From Candidatus Aminicenantota bacterium (GTDB taxonomy: Bacteria > Acidobacteriota > Aminicenantia > UBA2199): DNA of 13,220 bases. The position numbers and the translations under genes were made by a program. A model generated the notes under the pieces. That model had not been told where the DNA came from. It worked only from the letters and a program-made list of their open reading frames with translations, and searched no databases. Of the stretch, positions 5,491-13,220 are shown piece after piece. The stretch spans positions 1 to 13,220 of the forward strand of contig JAUWNT010000055.1 of assembly GCA_030612495.1 (NCBI GenBank), given 5' to 3'. The first letter of the stretch is position 1; every line of letters starts with the position of its first letter.

Positions 5491-8400
5491 TTACTCTTCA
5501 AGGTTCGAATTCAAATTTGTTAGTTGAATTTTCGCCCACAAATGATTAACGTCTAATCGAAAAGCTTGTTGGAACTCAGCCTTTGCCCTATCTTTCTTCT
5601 TATTACCTAAATACCCCAACCCCAGAAGATAATGAGCTTGAGCCTTTTTTACACTTACTAATTGCTGAGAGCCAAATTTTGCAAAAAAATTAATAGATGG
5701 TTCGGCTTTTAATCTATCCTTTCCTAAATTAATTAATTGTTCAAAAATATAATCAGCTTTATTGTTAAAGTTTAGCTTCTGAAATGACAACCCCTGATAA
5801 TAGCTTAATTCTGACAAAGAGCGCTTGTAAGAAATAGATTTTTCAAAATATTTTTTTGCCTTACCTGAATCTCTTAGGGCATTGTAAGTTAAGCCTATAA
5901 AATAGTCTACTTTAGGTTCGATACCTTTATTAACTGACCAAACCTGCAAATTTACTGGGTAATCCATTGCATTTTTAAAGTATTCAAGGGCTTTGAGATG
6001 TTTTTTTTCTTGCAAATAATCAATCCCTTTAAGCAAATATAAATTCTCATAAACCTTACGCAACTCTCCACCACCTTCCCAGACATGAAATTGATGAGTC
6101 TTTAATAGATGAATCGCTTTATTATAATATCCCATTAAAGTAAGAAGAACAATCTCACGAACAATTGTGCCATCTTTTTGGCAAATTGTATTATGGTTTT
6201 CTTCAAAAAGTGCGAGCCTCTTTTCTATTGAAACACCAGTTGCCTCATATATCTTATCTAATTCTAAAAAGAGCCTGGCAACTTTATTGTTACATGCAAT
6301 AGCTCTTTTATAACTGCGAATGGCTTTGGGATAATCTTTTTCAATTCGTTTATAAAACATCCCAACATTCCTATGAACAATAAAAAAACTCGCGTCTAAT
6401 TTAGCGGATTTTTCCCATAATTGTAATACTTTTTTATTCTTTGGTTGAATGTTAAATAAAAGGTTACCAAGATAATACAATGCTTTAGCATCTTGTGGAT
6501 TTTGCTCAATCGCACTTCTAAGTACATCAATGGACTCCAATCGAAAAGGAAAACAATAATCCTGTGGCATCTTTTCTGCCAGACTAAAGGTTTTTCTAGC
6601 TTCCTTTTTAAATCCTTTCTTATTAAGATAATACCCTTTATAATAATACAACATAGGAAAAGAAGACTCCTTACAGCCAGAATTAATAAATATTGACAGC
6701 ACATCAATGGCTTCACACCAAAAACCACAATTTCCATAATCAATAGCCAGTTCCAAGTATGATTGAGCTACATTTCTCATTTTGACACTCAATCCTTGCA
6801 CTCTTTTTTCTTTTTTATTCTTTAATCCTGTTTCTTTTTCAATTAGATATAATTCATAATCAGCCCAAAAATCGAGAGGGTCAAAATCCTGCATAGCAAG
6901 GGCTGTTCCTTTGGCTTTATCAAATCTTCCTAACCTTCTTAATAGCACTGTTTTTAGACCATTTGCCTTTTTACTCATAAAATTTACAGAAAGAGAACAG
7001 TCAACAAGTTTCAGTGCTTCCGAATAATTTCCTTTTAGACAAGACAACTCAGCAAGAGCATAAAAACTGGCTGCTTTAAAGTCCTGGCACCATGTAGCTT
7101 TATAAAAAGTGTCGAAAGCCTTATCGTATTCAGCCTGACCTCTGAGAGCTATTCCGAGATAATAAAATGCTTCCCCGCTTTTTGGGTGCGTATATCTATT
7201 TGTGAGCCTTTTTAATGCCTGATCCAGTTTCTTCTCTGTTTCAGCAAATCTTCCTTTCCTACAATACAGAACCCCAAGAGCTATGTTAGCACAAGTATAA
7301 TCAGGATCTCTTTTTAATGCTTCCTTATAATAACTCTCTGGGTCCAGTGATGGATTATAAAACTGTTCAAGCCGCAACCCCATTAGGTAAAGCTCCTCTA
7401 TGGATTTAATCTCTCCCGGAGGAAGAGGTGGCTTTACAGTTTTAGGCATGGATATCTCTGATTTTTGAACCTGTTGATAACTGATCAATTCTCTTTCATC
7501 ATGCGAAAACAAAAATACTTTCATCTCACTTTTATCAATTCCTGACTGTAGCTCTATTTCTCTTGCATAAGGAGAATCAGGAGATATATTAATTGTATCC
7601 TCAAAAATAATCTTATCTTTTTTCCAAAGGATTACCTTTGCTCTATTATGCTTTTCAGTAGTATTAAACGCTATCCAAATTTTATTGTTAGATAAAATAT
7701 CCAGGGTTACAGCAGCATCCACATTCGCTTGTTTTACATCTTTGATCTCTCTTAATGGATACCAATACTCCTTAAAAGTACGTACTTCATAGGGTTGAAA
7801 CCAACTGTAATCTGGCTGATTGTCAGAATATGCACCAGCCATTATTTCAACATATGGACCATCAGTATCAGTATAAACTTTTTGCCAGTTTTTGCCACGT
7901 ATATCTTTCCCCCATGTCCAGAGCTTTTTCCCTGGAGCAATATGATGATTAGCAACATGGACAACACCTGCTTCCTTGCTGTGATCATAACCTGCTATAA
8001 AATCATCCTTATAGTTCCAGGCAAAGAAAGAAGTCCCTGACTTATAATTTTTATATCTACTAATATCCACTCCTTTAGTAAAATCTATTCCTCGATAAAT
8101 TTGATGGGATATTGGCCACTGTGTAAATTCTCTTTTTGCATGATATGTAGCATATTCAGTCCTCGGAGGAAATATGACCTGATACTCATCATTTGCATGT
8201 ACAGCTACATTTGACCAGAATAGCATGGAATGAACAAAGGGTGTACGGTTAAACAGTTTAACTGAAATTTCAATATATGATTTGTCAGGATAAAGTGTAA
8301 GTCCTAAAGTCCATTTCATTCGATGCCTAAATTCCAGTTCACCGATCCAAATGGTCTTGCTTCCATCCGCATTCGCTTGCAATGTATAATCCACAGGCAT

Positions 8401-8868
8401 GAATGTTGAGACCCTATGATGATGAGGGAAATTCCACTCAATGCCACCAGCAATCCATGCCCCAATCATTCCGATTAGGCAGGGTTTTACTACGCTCTGG
8501 CGATAAAATAAATCATAGCCATTGGTTTTATCCATTGCATAAAAAAGCCGTCCACCTATTTCCGGAAGAACGCATAATTTAATATATTTATTTTCTAAAT
8601 AAAGAGCTTTATATACTTTTTTTTCTTTAACATCTATCAATTTATCCATAAATGCATAGGGATATACTGAGCGTGTAGCCCCCTGATATGCATTCCCTTT
8701 ATAATATATAGGAAGAACCTCACTATTTCCTACAGGGTAAGTCGGTAAAACAAGGGGTTCCTCCCAAATTTTGACATTCACATTTTGCTGCACTGAGCCC
8801 ATTGCTATACCAACCAGTAATATCATAATATTTGCAAAAATAAATGCTGATTTTTTTTTGTTTTTCAT
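5491..8868 (-). CDS. Exported DUF5107 domain protein with C-terminal TPR array
   Basis: This 1125-residue protein begins at ATG 8868 (AAAGGG eight bases upstream). An in-frame GTG three codons earlier sits directly on that site and is unlikely. Residues 1-26 are a signal peptide or anchor. Residues about 30-375 are a DUF5107 domain, a galactose-mutarotase-like beta-sandwich with 'LPEIGGRLF' (about 101-109), 'GGIEWNFPHHHR' (about 141-152) and 'QPDYSWFQPYEVRTFKEYW' (about 351-369). The clustered His and Glu suggest a carbohydrate-binding or -cleaving site, but no activity is proven here. A short beta-rich linker (about 376-475) follows. The rest to the C-terminus is a long TPR array, for example 'GEAFYYLGIALRGQAEYDKA' and 'VDYFIGLTYNALRDSGKAKK'. 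DUF5107 plus TPR at this length is a recurring architecture. The gene lies 84 bp after xdhB on the same strand. It could be read through from it, although functions do not obviously link. Confidence 0.88.
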   Translation of the reverse strand: MKNKKKSAFIFANIMILLVGIAMGSVQQNVNVKIWEEPLVLPTYPVGNSEVLPIYYKGNAYQGATRSVYPYAFMDKLIDVKEKKVYKALYLENKYIKLCVLPEIGGRLFYAMDKTNGYDLFYRQSVVKPCLIGMIGAWIAGGIEWNFPHHHRVSTFMPVDYTLQANADGSKTIWIGELEFRHRMKWTLGLTLYPDKSYIEISVKLFNRTPFVHSMLFWSNVAVHANDEYQVIFPPRTEYATYHAKREFTQWPISHQIYRGIDFTKGVDISRYKNYKSGTSFFAWNYKDDFIAGYDHSKEAGVVHVANHHIAPGKKLWTWGKDIRGKNWQKVYTDTDGPYVEIMAGAYSDNQPDYSWFQPYEVRTFKEYWYPLREIKDVKQANVDAAVTLDILSNNKIWIAFNTTEKHNRAKVILWKKDKIIFEDTINISPDSPYAREIELQSGIDKSEMKVFLFSHDERELISYQQVQKSEISMPKTVKPPLPPGEIKSIEELYLMGLRLEQFYNPSLDPESYYKEALKRDPDYTCANIALGVLYCRKGRFAETEKKLDQALKRLTNRYTHPKSGEAFYYLGIALRGQAEYDKAFDTFYKATWCQDFKAASFYALAELSCLKGNYSEALKLVDCSLSVNFMSKKANGLKTVLLRRLGRFDKAKGTALAMQDFDPLDFWADYELYLIEKETGLKNKKEKRVQGLSVKMRNVAQSYLELAIDYGNCGFWCEAIDVLSIFINSGCKESSFPMLYYYKGYYLNKKGFKKEARKTFSLAEKMPQDYCFPFRLESIDVLRSAIEQNPQDAKALYYLGNLLFNIQPKNKKVLQLWEKSAKLDASFFIVHRNVGMFYKRIEKDYPKAIRSYKRAIACNNKVARLFLELDKIYEATGVSIEKRLALFEENHNTICQKDGTIVREIVLLTLMGYYNKAIHLLKTHQFHVWEGGGELRKVYENLYLLKGIDYLQEKKHLKALEYFKNAMDYPVNLQVWSVNKGIEPKVDYFIGLTYNALRDSGKAKKYFEKSISYKRSLSELSYYQGLSFQKLNFNNKADYIFEQLINLGKDRLKAEPSINFFAKFGSQQLVSVKKAQAHYLLGLGYLGNKKKDRAKAEFQQAFRLDVNHLWAKIQLTNLNSNLEE

Positions 8869-8952
8869 TTTACACACCCTTTATCTTCTATAACCACAAA
8901 TATATCATTTTATTAAAAAAAATATATTACGGGAGAAAACAAAACGAAATTA

Positions 8953-11211
8953 TCATCTCTGTTGGCCATGCAAGAACATGAGTACTTTTTCATGAGTCAA
9001 CGGAGCCCTGAAAAAAGCAGGCTTATCCTTTTTGTACGCTTTCATGGCCTGCATAATAGCAAAATAAGCGCCAATGCCATACATAAACGGAGGTTCTCCA
9101 ATGCCTTTGGTCTGCAATACAGCATTTGGATTGTCCGCATTATCAAGAAATACCACTTCAAGCTCCCTGGGAGCAAAATGTATGTCCGGCACCTTGTATG
9201 TCATCAGGGAATCAGTGAGCAAGCACCCATTTTCGCCATAAAGAAGCTCTTCAATCGTCATCCAGCCAATTCCCTGAACCACAGCACCTTCCACCTGCCC
9301 CTGATCAACTAAAGGAGCAAGGCTCTTCCCAGCATCATGCACTATACGTACAGAATCAATTGTATAAGTGCCACGCAAGCAGTCGAGCGTAACCTCTATA
9401 ATGGCAGCTCCATAAACATAATATGAGAATGGTTGCCCTTTTTCTATTGCTTTATCGTAATATATATGAGGTGTGGCATAAAACGCTTGGGCCGATAGAT
9501 TGACACGGCTAAAGTAGGACTTGTTTACTAAAATGCTCCATGTAAGATCTGTTTTCAGACCCTTGCAGAAGACATTACCATCTGTTATTTTTAGGTCTAC
9601 TTTTTCACAACTCAAAATAGAAGCTGCAACACCTTTCAAACGATCTAATACAGCGAGTGCTGCGAAGCGAGCAGCCATACCATTCAAATCTGTTGCTGTA
9701 CTTGCAGCTGTAGGTGAGGTGTTGGCAACTGTCCGGGTATTAGTGCTGTTTATAATGATCCTATCTTCAGGGATAGATAGTGTTTGAGCTACAATTTTAC
9801 GAACTTTGGTAAAAACGCCCTGCCCCATTTCAACTGCTCCTGTACTAACACTGACACTACCATCAATATATATATGGAGTAGTGCACCAGCTTGATTCAG
9901 GAATTTACTCGTAAAAGAAATGCCATAACAGATTGGCATGATTGCATAACCACGCTTGCTTGTATGATTCAAGGAGTTATAAGTTTCAATCTTTTGAGTT
10001 ACTTCATCAAAATGGAATTGATCAATAGCTGCTTCAAATGAGCGAAGAGCATGGCAGTTCTGTGCTTTTGCACCATAAGGAAACGCATCTCCTTCGGAAA
10101 GCAAGTTGTGTTGCTGGATCTCCCAGACAGGAACACCTGAAATCTCTGCAATTTTACAAATGGCAGACTCCATCACAAACATAGCCTGAGGTGCACCAAA
10201 ACCACGAAACGCAGTATTCGGCACACAATTTGTGCGACAGGATAGCCCTGTAACACGCACATTTGGAATAAAATAGGTATTGGTACTATGAAGCAATGTT
10301 CGTTCTAAAATAGATGTCGAGAGATCTGCTGCTGCTCCAGCATTCTGGTAATAGGTGACTTCATAGCCAATGATTTTTTTATCAGAATCGATCCCGATTT
10401 TAAAATCCGAGGAATAGGGGTGTCTTTTACCGGTCAGACGCATATCCTCATCATGATTAAGGATCAACTTCACTGGACGTTGAATCTTAGAGGCTGCCAA
10501 TGCTGCCATAACTGCGTAAGAAGTGGCTTGTTCTTCCTTTCCACCAAAAGCCCCTCCAATACGACGTACTTCCACTTCAATCTTATTCATAGGCAAACCC
10601 AATACACGGGCTGTGATCCGCTGTACTGTTGTGGGCGACTGGGTTGATGATATGATTTTTAACCCTTGCTTTTCTTCTGGAAATACAACAACAGATTGAG
10701 GTTCAAGATAGACATGTTCCTGGCCTCCGGATTCAACAGTACCCTTGACAACCGTAGTACAACGAGACCATACCGAATCCATATCGCCAATACACAATGT
10801 ACGCGATGGTGCAATGAGTTGCCCTTTTTCCGCAGCTTTTCTGGCATCAAACACAGTGGGAATCTTTTCTACTTCCATCTGTATTTGAGTTACTGCATAT
10901 CGTGCTTGTTTGTCTGTAACAGCTACCACAAGTGCCACAGGCTGACCAACAAAATAGAGAAACTCTTCAGCAAATAATTGCTCATCCAGAATAATATTCC
11001 CGATCTGATTTTCTCCGGGAATATCTTTTGCTGTTAATATCTTTACCACTCCATCACATTTCTGTGCATTTGAAATATGTAGTTTTTGAATTCTCCCATG
11101 AGGAATGGGAGAAACAAATAGAGCAGCATACAAGCAATCTGTGGTTACAGGCAGGTCGTCCACAAACAAAGAAGCACCTCGAGTATGATCTGGCGTATCT
11201 AAATAGTTCAT
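8953..11211 (-). CDS. xdhB: Xanthine dehydrogenase, molybdopterin-binding (large) subunit
   Basis: This 752-residue protein is full-length for the separate Mo subunit (R. capsulatus naming). It oxidises hypoxanthine and xanthine to urate at the molybdenum centre and hands electrons to the Fe-S/FAD partner. Visible active-site elements are 'GGQEHVYLE' (162-170, the Gln contacting Mo), 'GGAFGGKE' (219-226; E226 matches bovine Glu802), 'NTAFRGFGAPQ' (332-342; R336 matches Arg880), 'FLNQAGALLHIY' (437-448), 'EMGQG' (461-465), 'NTSPTAAST' (497-505) and 'GIGEPP' (703-708; E706 matches the base Glu1261). Presence of both Glu802- and Arg880-like residues favours a purine substrate over aldehydes. Its ATG overlaps the stop of the upstream subunit (ATGA), as expected for a co-translated complex. 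Base composition is clearly less AT-rich than the left third. No XdhC or Mo-cofactor gene is adjacent in the window. Confidence 0.95.
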   Translation of the reverse strand: MNYLDTPDHTRGASLFVDDLPVTTDCLYAALFVSPIPHGRIQKLHISNAQKCDGVVKILTAKDIPGENQIGNIILDEQLFAEEFLYFVGQPVALVVAVTDKQARYAVTQIQMEVEKIPTVFDARKAAEKGQLIAPSRTLCIGDMDSVWSRCTTVVKGTVESGGQEHVYLEPQSVVVFPEEKQGLKIISSTQSPTTVQRITARVLGLPMNKIEVEVRRIGGAFGGKEEQATSYAVMAALAASKIQRPVKLILNHDEDMRLTGKRHPYSSDFKIGIDSDKKIIGYEVTYYQNAGAAADLSTSILERTLLHSTNTYFIPNVRVTGLSCRTNCVPNTAFRGFGAPQAMFVMESAICKIAEISGVPVWEIQQHNLLSEGDAFPYGAKAQNCHALRSFEAAIDQFHFDEVTQKIETYNSLNHTSKRGYAIMPICYGISFTSKFLNQAGALLHIYIDGSVSVSTGAVEMGQGVFTKVRKIVAQTLSIPEDRIIINSTNTRTVANTSPTAASTATDLNGMAARFAALAVLDRLKGVAASILSCEKVDLKITDGNVFCKGLKTDLTWSILVNKSYFSRVNLSAQAFYATPHIYYDKAIEKGQPFSYYVYGAAIIEVTLDCLRGTYTIDSVRIVHDAGKSLAPLVDQGQVEGAVVQGIGWMTIEELLYGENGCLLTDSLMTYKVPDIHFAPRELEVVFLDNADNPNAVLQTKGIGEPPFMYGIGAYFAIMQAMKAYKKDKPAFFRAPLTHEKVLMFLHGQQR

Positions 11212-12620
11212 GCTAACTCCAGTTCAAATGCATGTTCTGGAAAAAGTGTAATAAAATGCGCATAGATCAACTGTCTCAGGAGAATCCGTTTATACTTTTC
11301 TGTTCCACGCACATCAGATATAGGTTTAATCTCCTGGTCAGCGCATTGAGCCGCGCCTTTAATTGATTCAATATTTAGCTTTTTCCCAGTCAGCCTATGA
11401 GATGTTTTTTGCAGAAGAAATGGAACAGGAGCAATTCCACCAGCTGTTATAACAGCCTCTTTAATCATATTCTCTTGAATGCTAATCCTGCATGCTGAAT
11501 TGACACTGGCGATATCAAGGTGATTCCTGCGCGATACTTTTTCGAAATTAAACATTGTGTCAGGAAATTTAGATGGCATCCGTACCCATTTAACTACTTC
11601 TCCATCTTTAAGATCGATTTTCTTATACCCTTTAAAGAAATCATCCAAACGTATTGTCCTGATTTTATTTTTATCTGCTAAACCTAAAACCGCATCCATA
11701 GATAAAAGTATTATAGCCATATCTCCAATAGGAGAGGCATTTACAAGATTACCGGCCACTGTGGCCTGCTGCCTGATAAGCAATGAAGATACGAGGCGCA
11801 TGCTTTTCTTCAAAGTCGGGAATATCTGATTCAATGCTTTTGAATTGCGCAATGTTTCAGCACTGGTTCTACCACCAATATAGAGTAAGTCCCCATCAAT
11901 CCAGATATCAGAGCGAATATCTTCTTGAGATAAAAAACGAAGGGGCATGGTCTGCAAAGCTTCCTGCTGTTGCACATAAAGATCAGTGGCTCCAGCAACA
12001 GGTAAAGATCGAGACAAATGCGCATTAGGTTCATTATCCATTGAAAGCCTCTCCAACCATGAAGGGACATCTGCAAACCAATTCGGTAGTATTTTTTCCT
12101 TAATCAAATTATTGATACGGTTCTTTTTAGTATTTAAGCGCGGAGCATAAAACTCTGCAACTTTCTTTGCAGCCCTTGAGATACCTGCATATCCCGTGCA
12201 TCTGCAAATATTCCCCTCAACCCACATGCGAGCATCCTCCTCTGTCAAAGACTTACTATTAAGAAGAAACCCTGTTAAAGCCATTACAATACCAGGTGTA
12301 CAGAAACCGCACTGACTCGCACCAACCTCTACAAGGATTTGCTGAACAGGATTCAAATCTTTATCACTAATACCTTCCACTGTAACAATATGCTTGCCCT
12401 GAACATTTCCCAACGGCATGATACAAGAGGCTACACTTTGGTAAATCATATTGCCTGCTTCAATTTTTCCTAAAAGCACTGTACATGCCCCACAATCACC
12501 TTCCATACAAACACTTTTTGTACCTTTTAATTGGGCCGAGTTACGAATAAAATCAAGCAATGACAACCCTGCAGGCTGCATTGTTTCAATCAACTTATTA
12601 TTTAAAAAAAAGCGGATCAT
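11208..12620 (-). CDS. xdhA: Xanthine dehydrogenase, fused 2Fe-2S and FAD (small) subunit
   Basis: This 470-residue subunit combines two Fe-S domains and an FAD domain, as in R. capsulatus XdhA. The plant-type cluster uses C38, C43, C46 ('CMEGDCGAC') and C66. The second cluster uses C104, C107 ('QCGFC') and C139, C141 ('NICRCTG'), with the expected spacing of 31 residues between pairs. From about residue 170 comes the FAD domain with 'PVAGATDLYV' and 'ATVAGNLVNASPIGD', then the CO-dehydrogenase-flavoprotein C-terminal domain around 'VSRRNHLDIASVN'. It carries electrons from the Mo centre to NAD+. It is first in a two-gene operon. No clear Shine-Dalgarno precedes the ATG (the upstream bases are GGTTTAAATAG), which is unusual for this window. 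'AGN' replaces the more common 'GGN' in the FAD loop. Confidence 0.95.
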   Translation of the reverse strand: MIRFFLNNKLIETMQPAGLSLLDFIRNSAQLKGTKSVCMEGDCGACTVLLGKIEAGNMIYQSVASCIMPLGNVQGKHIVTVEGISDKDLNPVQQILVEVGASQCGFCTPGIVMALTGFLLNSKSLTEEDARMWVEGNICRCTGYAGISRAAKKVAEFYAPRLNTKKNRINNLIKEKILPNWFADVPSWLERLSMDNEPNAHLSRSLPVAGATDLYVQQQEALQTMPLRFLSQEDIRSDIWIDGDLLYIGGRTSAETLRNSKALNQIFPTLKKSMRLVSSLLIRQQATVAGNLVNASPIGDMAIILLSMDAVLGLADKNKIRTIRLDDFFKGYKKIDLKDGEVVKWVRMPSKFPDTMFNFEKVSRRNHLDIASVNSACRISIQENMIKEAVITAGGIAPVPFLLQKTSHRLTGKKLNIESIKGAAQCADQEIKPISDVRGTEKYKRILLRQLIYAHFITLFPEHAFELELA

Positions 12621-12639
12621 CTATTTAAACCGTACAAAT

Positions 12640-12668
12640 ATAATAAAGTGAATATCTAAAAAAGTCAA
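12640..12668 (-). promoter_or_regulatory. Probable promoter of the xanthine dehydrogenase operon
   Basis: On the minus strand, TTGACT (12668-12663), a 17-base spacer and TATTAT (12645-12640) lie just ahead of the xdhA start. Transcription would begin near 12633, leaving a leader of only about 13 bases. That matches the absence of a ribosome site. No operator palindrome is evident. Confidence 0.5.
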
Positions 12669-12732
12669 TAGATTGTAAAAGTTTGTCATTTAAAAGTGCA
12701 TTCCTGTTTTTTTGTATTTTAAATATTTATTC

Positions 12733-12760
12733 TTGACTAAAATTGTTCCTGTTCTATAAT
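12733..12760 (+). promoter_or_regulatory. Probable promoter of the plus-strand gene at 12906
   Basis: TTGACT (12733-12738), a 16-base spacer and TATAAT (12755-12760) form a near-consensus promoter. The transcript would have a leader of about 139 bases before the ATG at 12906. It is divergent from the xdh promoter, about 90 bp away. In the leader I see only a weak 5-bp inverted match (CCATT/AATGG) and no recognised riboswitch. Confidence 0.55.
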
Positions 12761-12905
12761 ATATTTGTGAAAACTATATACATAGTACGGCGAGGATTTA
12801 CAATATTTAAACTTAATCAGACAGACCATTTAACACAAACTGTCATGGAATGGTATTAAATTAATAATATAAACAGTATATAATTGACAAAAAGGAGGTG
12901 TTGGT

Positions 12906-13220
12906 ATGAAAAAAATTATTATTTGCTTACTTGTCGGGATACTCATCGGAGGAGCAGTTATATATCTTGTTATGCACAAGAGTTCTACTCCTAAAATTGA
13001 ATCTGCTGTGAAGAATAGTTTTTCTAAAGTAACTTCTAAACTTGATCAGGGAGGGAATCTCTACTTATATTACAGTGCAGAGAGAGTTGTTAAATCTATA
13101 GAAAAATTTGCTGGAAAACTACGTAAAATAATTGAACTACAGGTTTCTAAATCTAATATTGAAAATAATGATGCACTAAAAATCTTTGACTTTGCCTTCA
13201 AAATGTTCAAAAACAGTGGG
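12906..13220 (+). CDS. Unknown membrane-anchored protein (5' part only)
   Basis: An open frame starts at ATG 12906 after a strong AAAGGAGGTG and runs without stop through the window edge (105 codons). Residues 4-23 ('IIICLLVGILIGGAVIYLVM') form one hydrophobic segment after two lysines, which fits a signal anchor or uncleaved signal peptide. The following part begins 'HKSSTPKIESAVKNSFSKV' and contains 'LDQGGNLYLYYSAERVVKSI', then an amphipathic, Lys-rich helical stretch. I do not recognise the family. The layout suggests a single-pass protein with its bulk outside the cytoplasm. It is divergent from the xdh operon, and no functional link can be argued. Confidence 0.75.
   Translation, partial: MKKIIICLLVGILIGGAVIYLVMHKSSTPKIESAVKNSFSKVTSKLDQGGNLYLYYSAERVVKSIEKFAGKLRKIIELQVSKSNIENNDALKIFDFAFKMFKNSG

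Noticed and set aside
6396..6743. ORFs inside the DUF5107 gene (6396-6743 minus, 6493-6696 and 7795-8040 plus)
   Set aside because: They overlap a single clear long gene with TPR and DUF5107 motifs and have no features of their own.
8866..8877. GTG start three codons before the ATG of the DUF5107 gene
   Set aside because: The AAAGGG ribosome site directly abuts the GTG but has normal spacing to the ATG at 8868.
8962..12651. Several ORFs opposite or within the xdh genes (8962-9312, 9521-9787, 10420-10647, 10659-10850, 10666-10977, 11028-11216, 11557-11829, 11783-12028, 11831-12076, 12451-12651)
   Set aside because: They are shadow frames of two well-supported genes; their translations are low-complexity or antisense text.
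12885..12890. TTGACA-like -35 just ahead of the gene at 12906
   Set aside because: It would overlap the ribosome site and leave no room for a -10 and leader; the site at 12733-12760 is better.

Overview
The window looks like a chromosomal segment from an uncultured, AT-rich, diderm-type bacterium. Genes carry strong Shine-Dalgarno sites (AGGAGG-type ahead of several starts), and promoters close to the TTGACA/TATAAT consensus can be read. Both argue against Bacteroidetes proper, although several protein families here (short-leader RiPP export genes, Bacteroidetes-like xanthine dehydrogenase) resemble Bacteroidetes versions. The secreted 6-bladed beta-propeller type with an 'FGRKGRGPGD' signature reminds me of Candidatus Aminicenantes. 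That placement is a guess from memory, not a measured result.

Left third (1-5085, all minus strand, very AT-rich): an operon-like run that reads right to left. It contains a 5' fragment of uvrC, a secreted beta-propeller protein, an 82-codon ORF that looks like a RiPP leader fused to the tail of a SPASM maturase, a lipoprotein-like beta-propeller protein, a grasp-with-spasm-like SPASM maturase, a C39-peptidase ABC exporter, and a miniature HlyD adaptor. Genes are tightly coupled (ATGA or TAATG overlaps). This is the layout of a peptide natural-product (RiPP) maturation and export locus, but almost every gene is damaged by internal deletion or frameshift. The exporter has lost its linker, most of its membrane domain and nearly all of its ATPase. 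The maturase has a one-base frameshift and is short, and HlyD has lost its coiled-coil hairpin. A direct repeat of about 70 bp sits at both ends of the operon (1-72 and 5015-5085).

Middle (5086-8868): a cold-shock protein gene on the plus strand, with a perfect consensus promoter and a leader of about 110 nt. It converges on a large minus-strand gene for an exported DUF5107/TPR protein. A perfect 32-bp palindrome lies between the two genes and probably terminates both.

Right third (8953-12620, minus strand, visibly richer in GC): a two-gene xanthine dehydrogenase operon, with a fused 2Fe-2S/FAD subunit and a molybdopterin subunit that overlap by four bases. All cofactor and active-site motifs I can check are present. 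No XdhC or molybdenum-cofactor gene is in the window. A divergent promoter region (12621-12905) separates it from the 5' end of an unrecognised membrane-anchored protein (12906 to window end, plus strand).

The most interesting part is the left third: a RiPP locus that is either decaying through repeated deletions, including a fusion of uvrC to the operon and of a leader to a maturase tail, or a mis-assembled collapse of several similar loci. No tRNA, rRNA, CRISPR array or transposase was seen.
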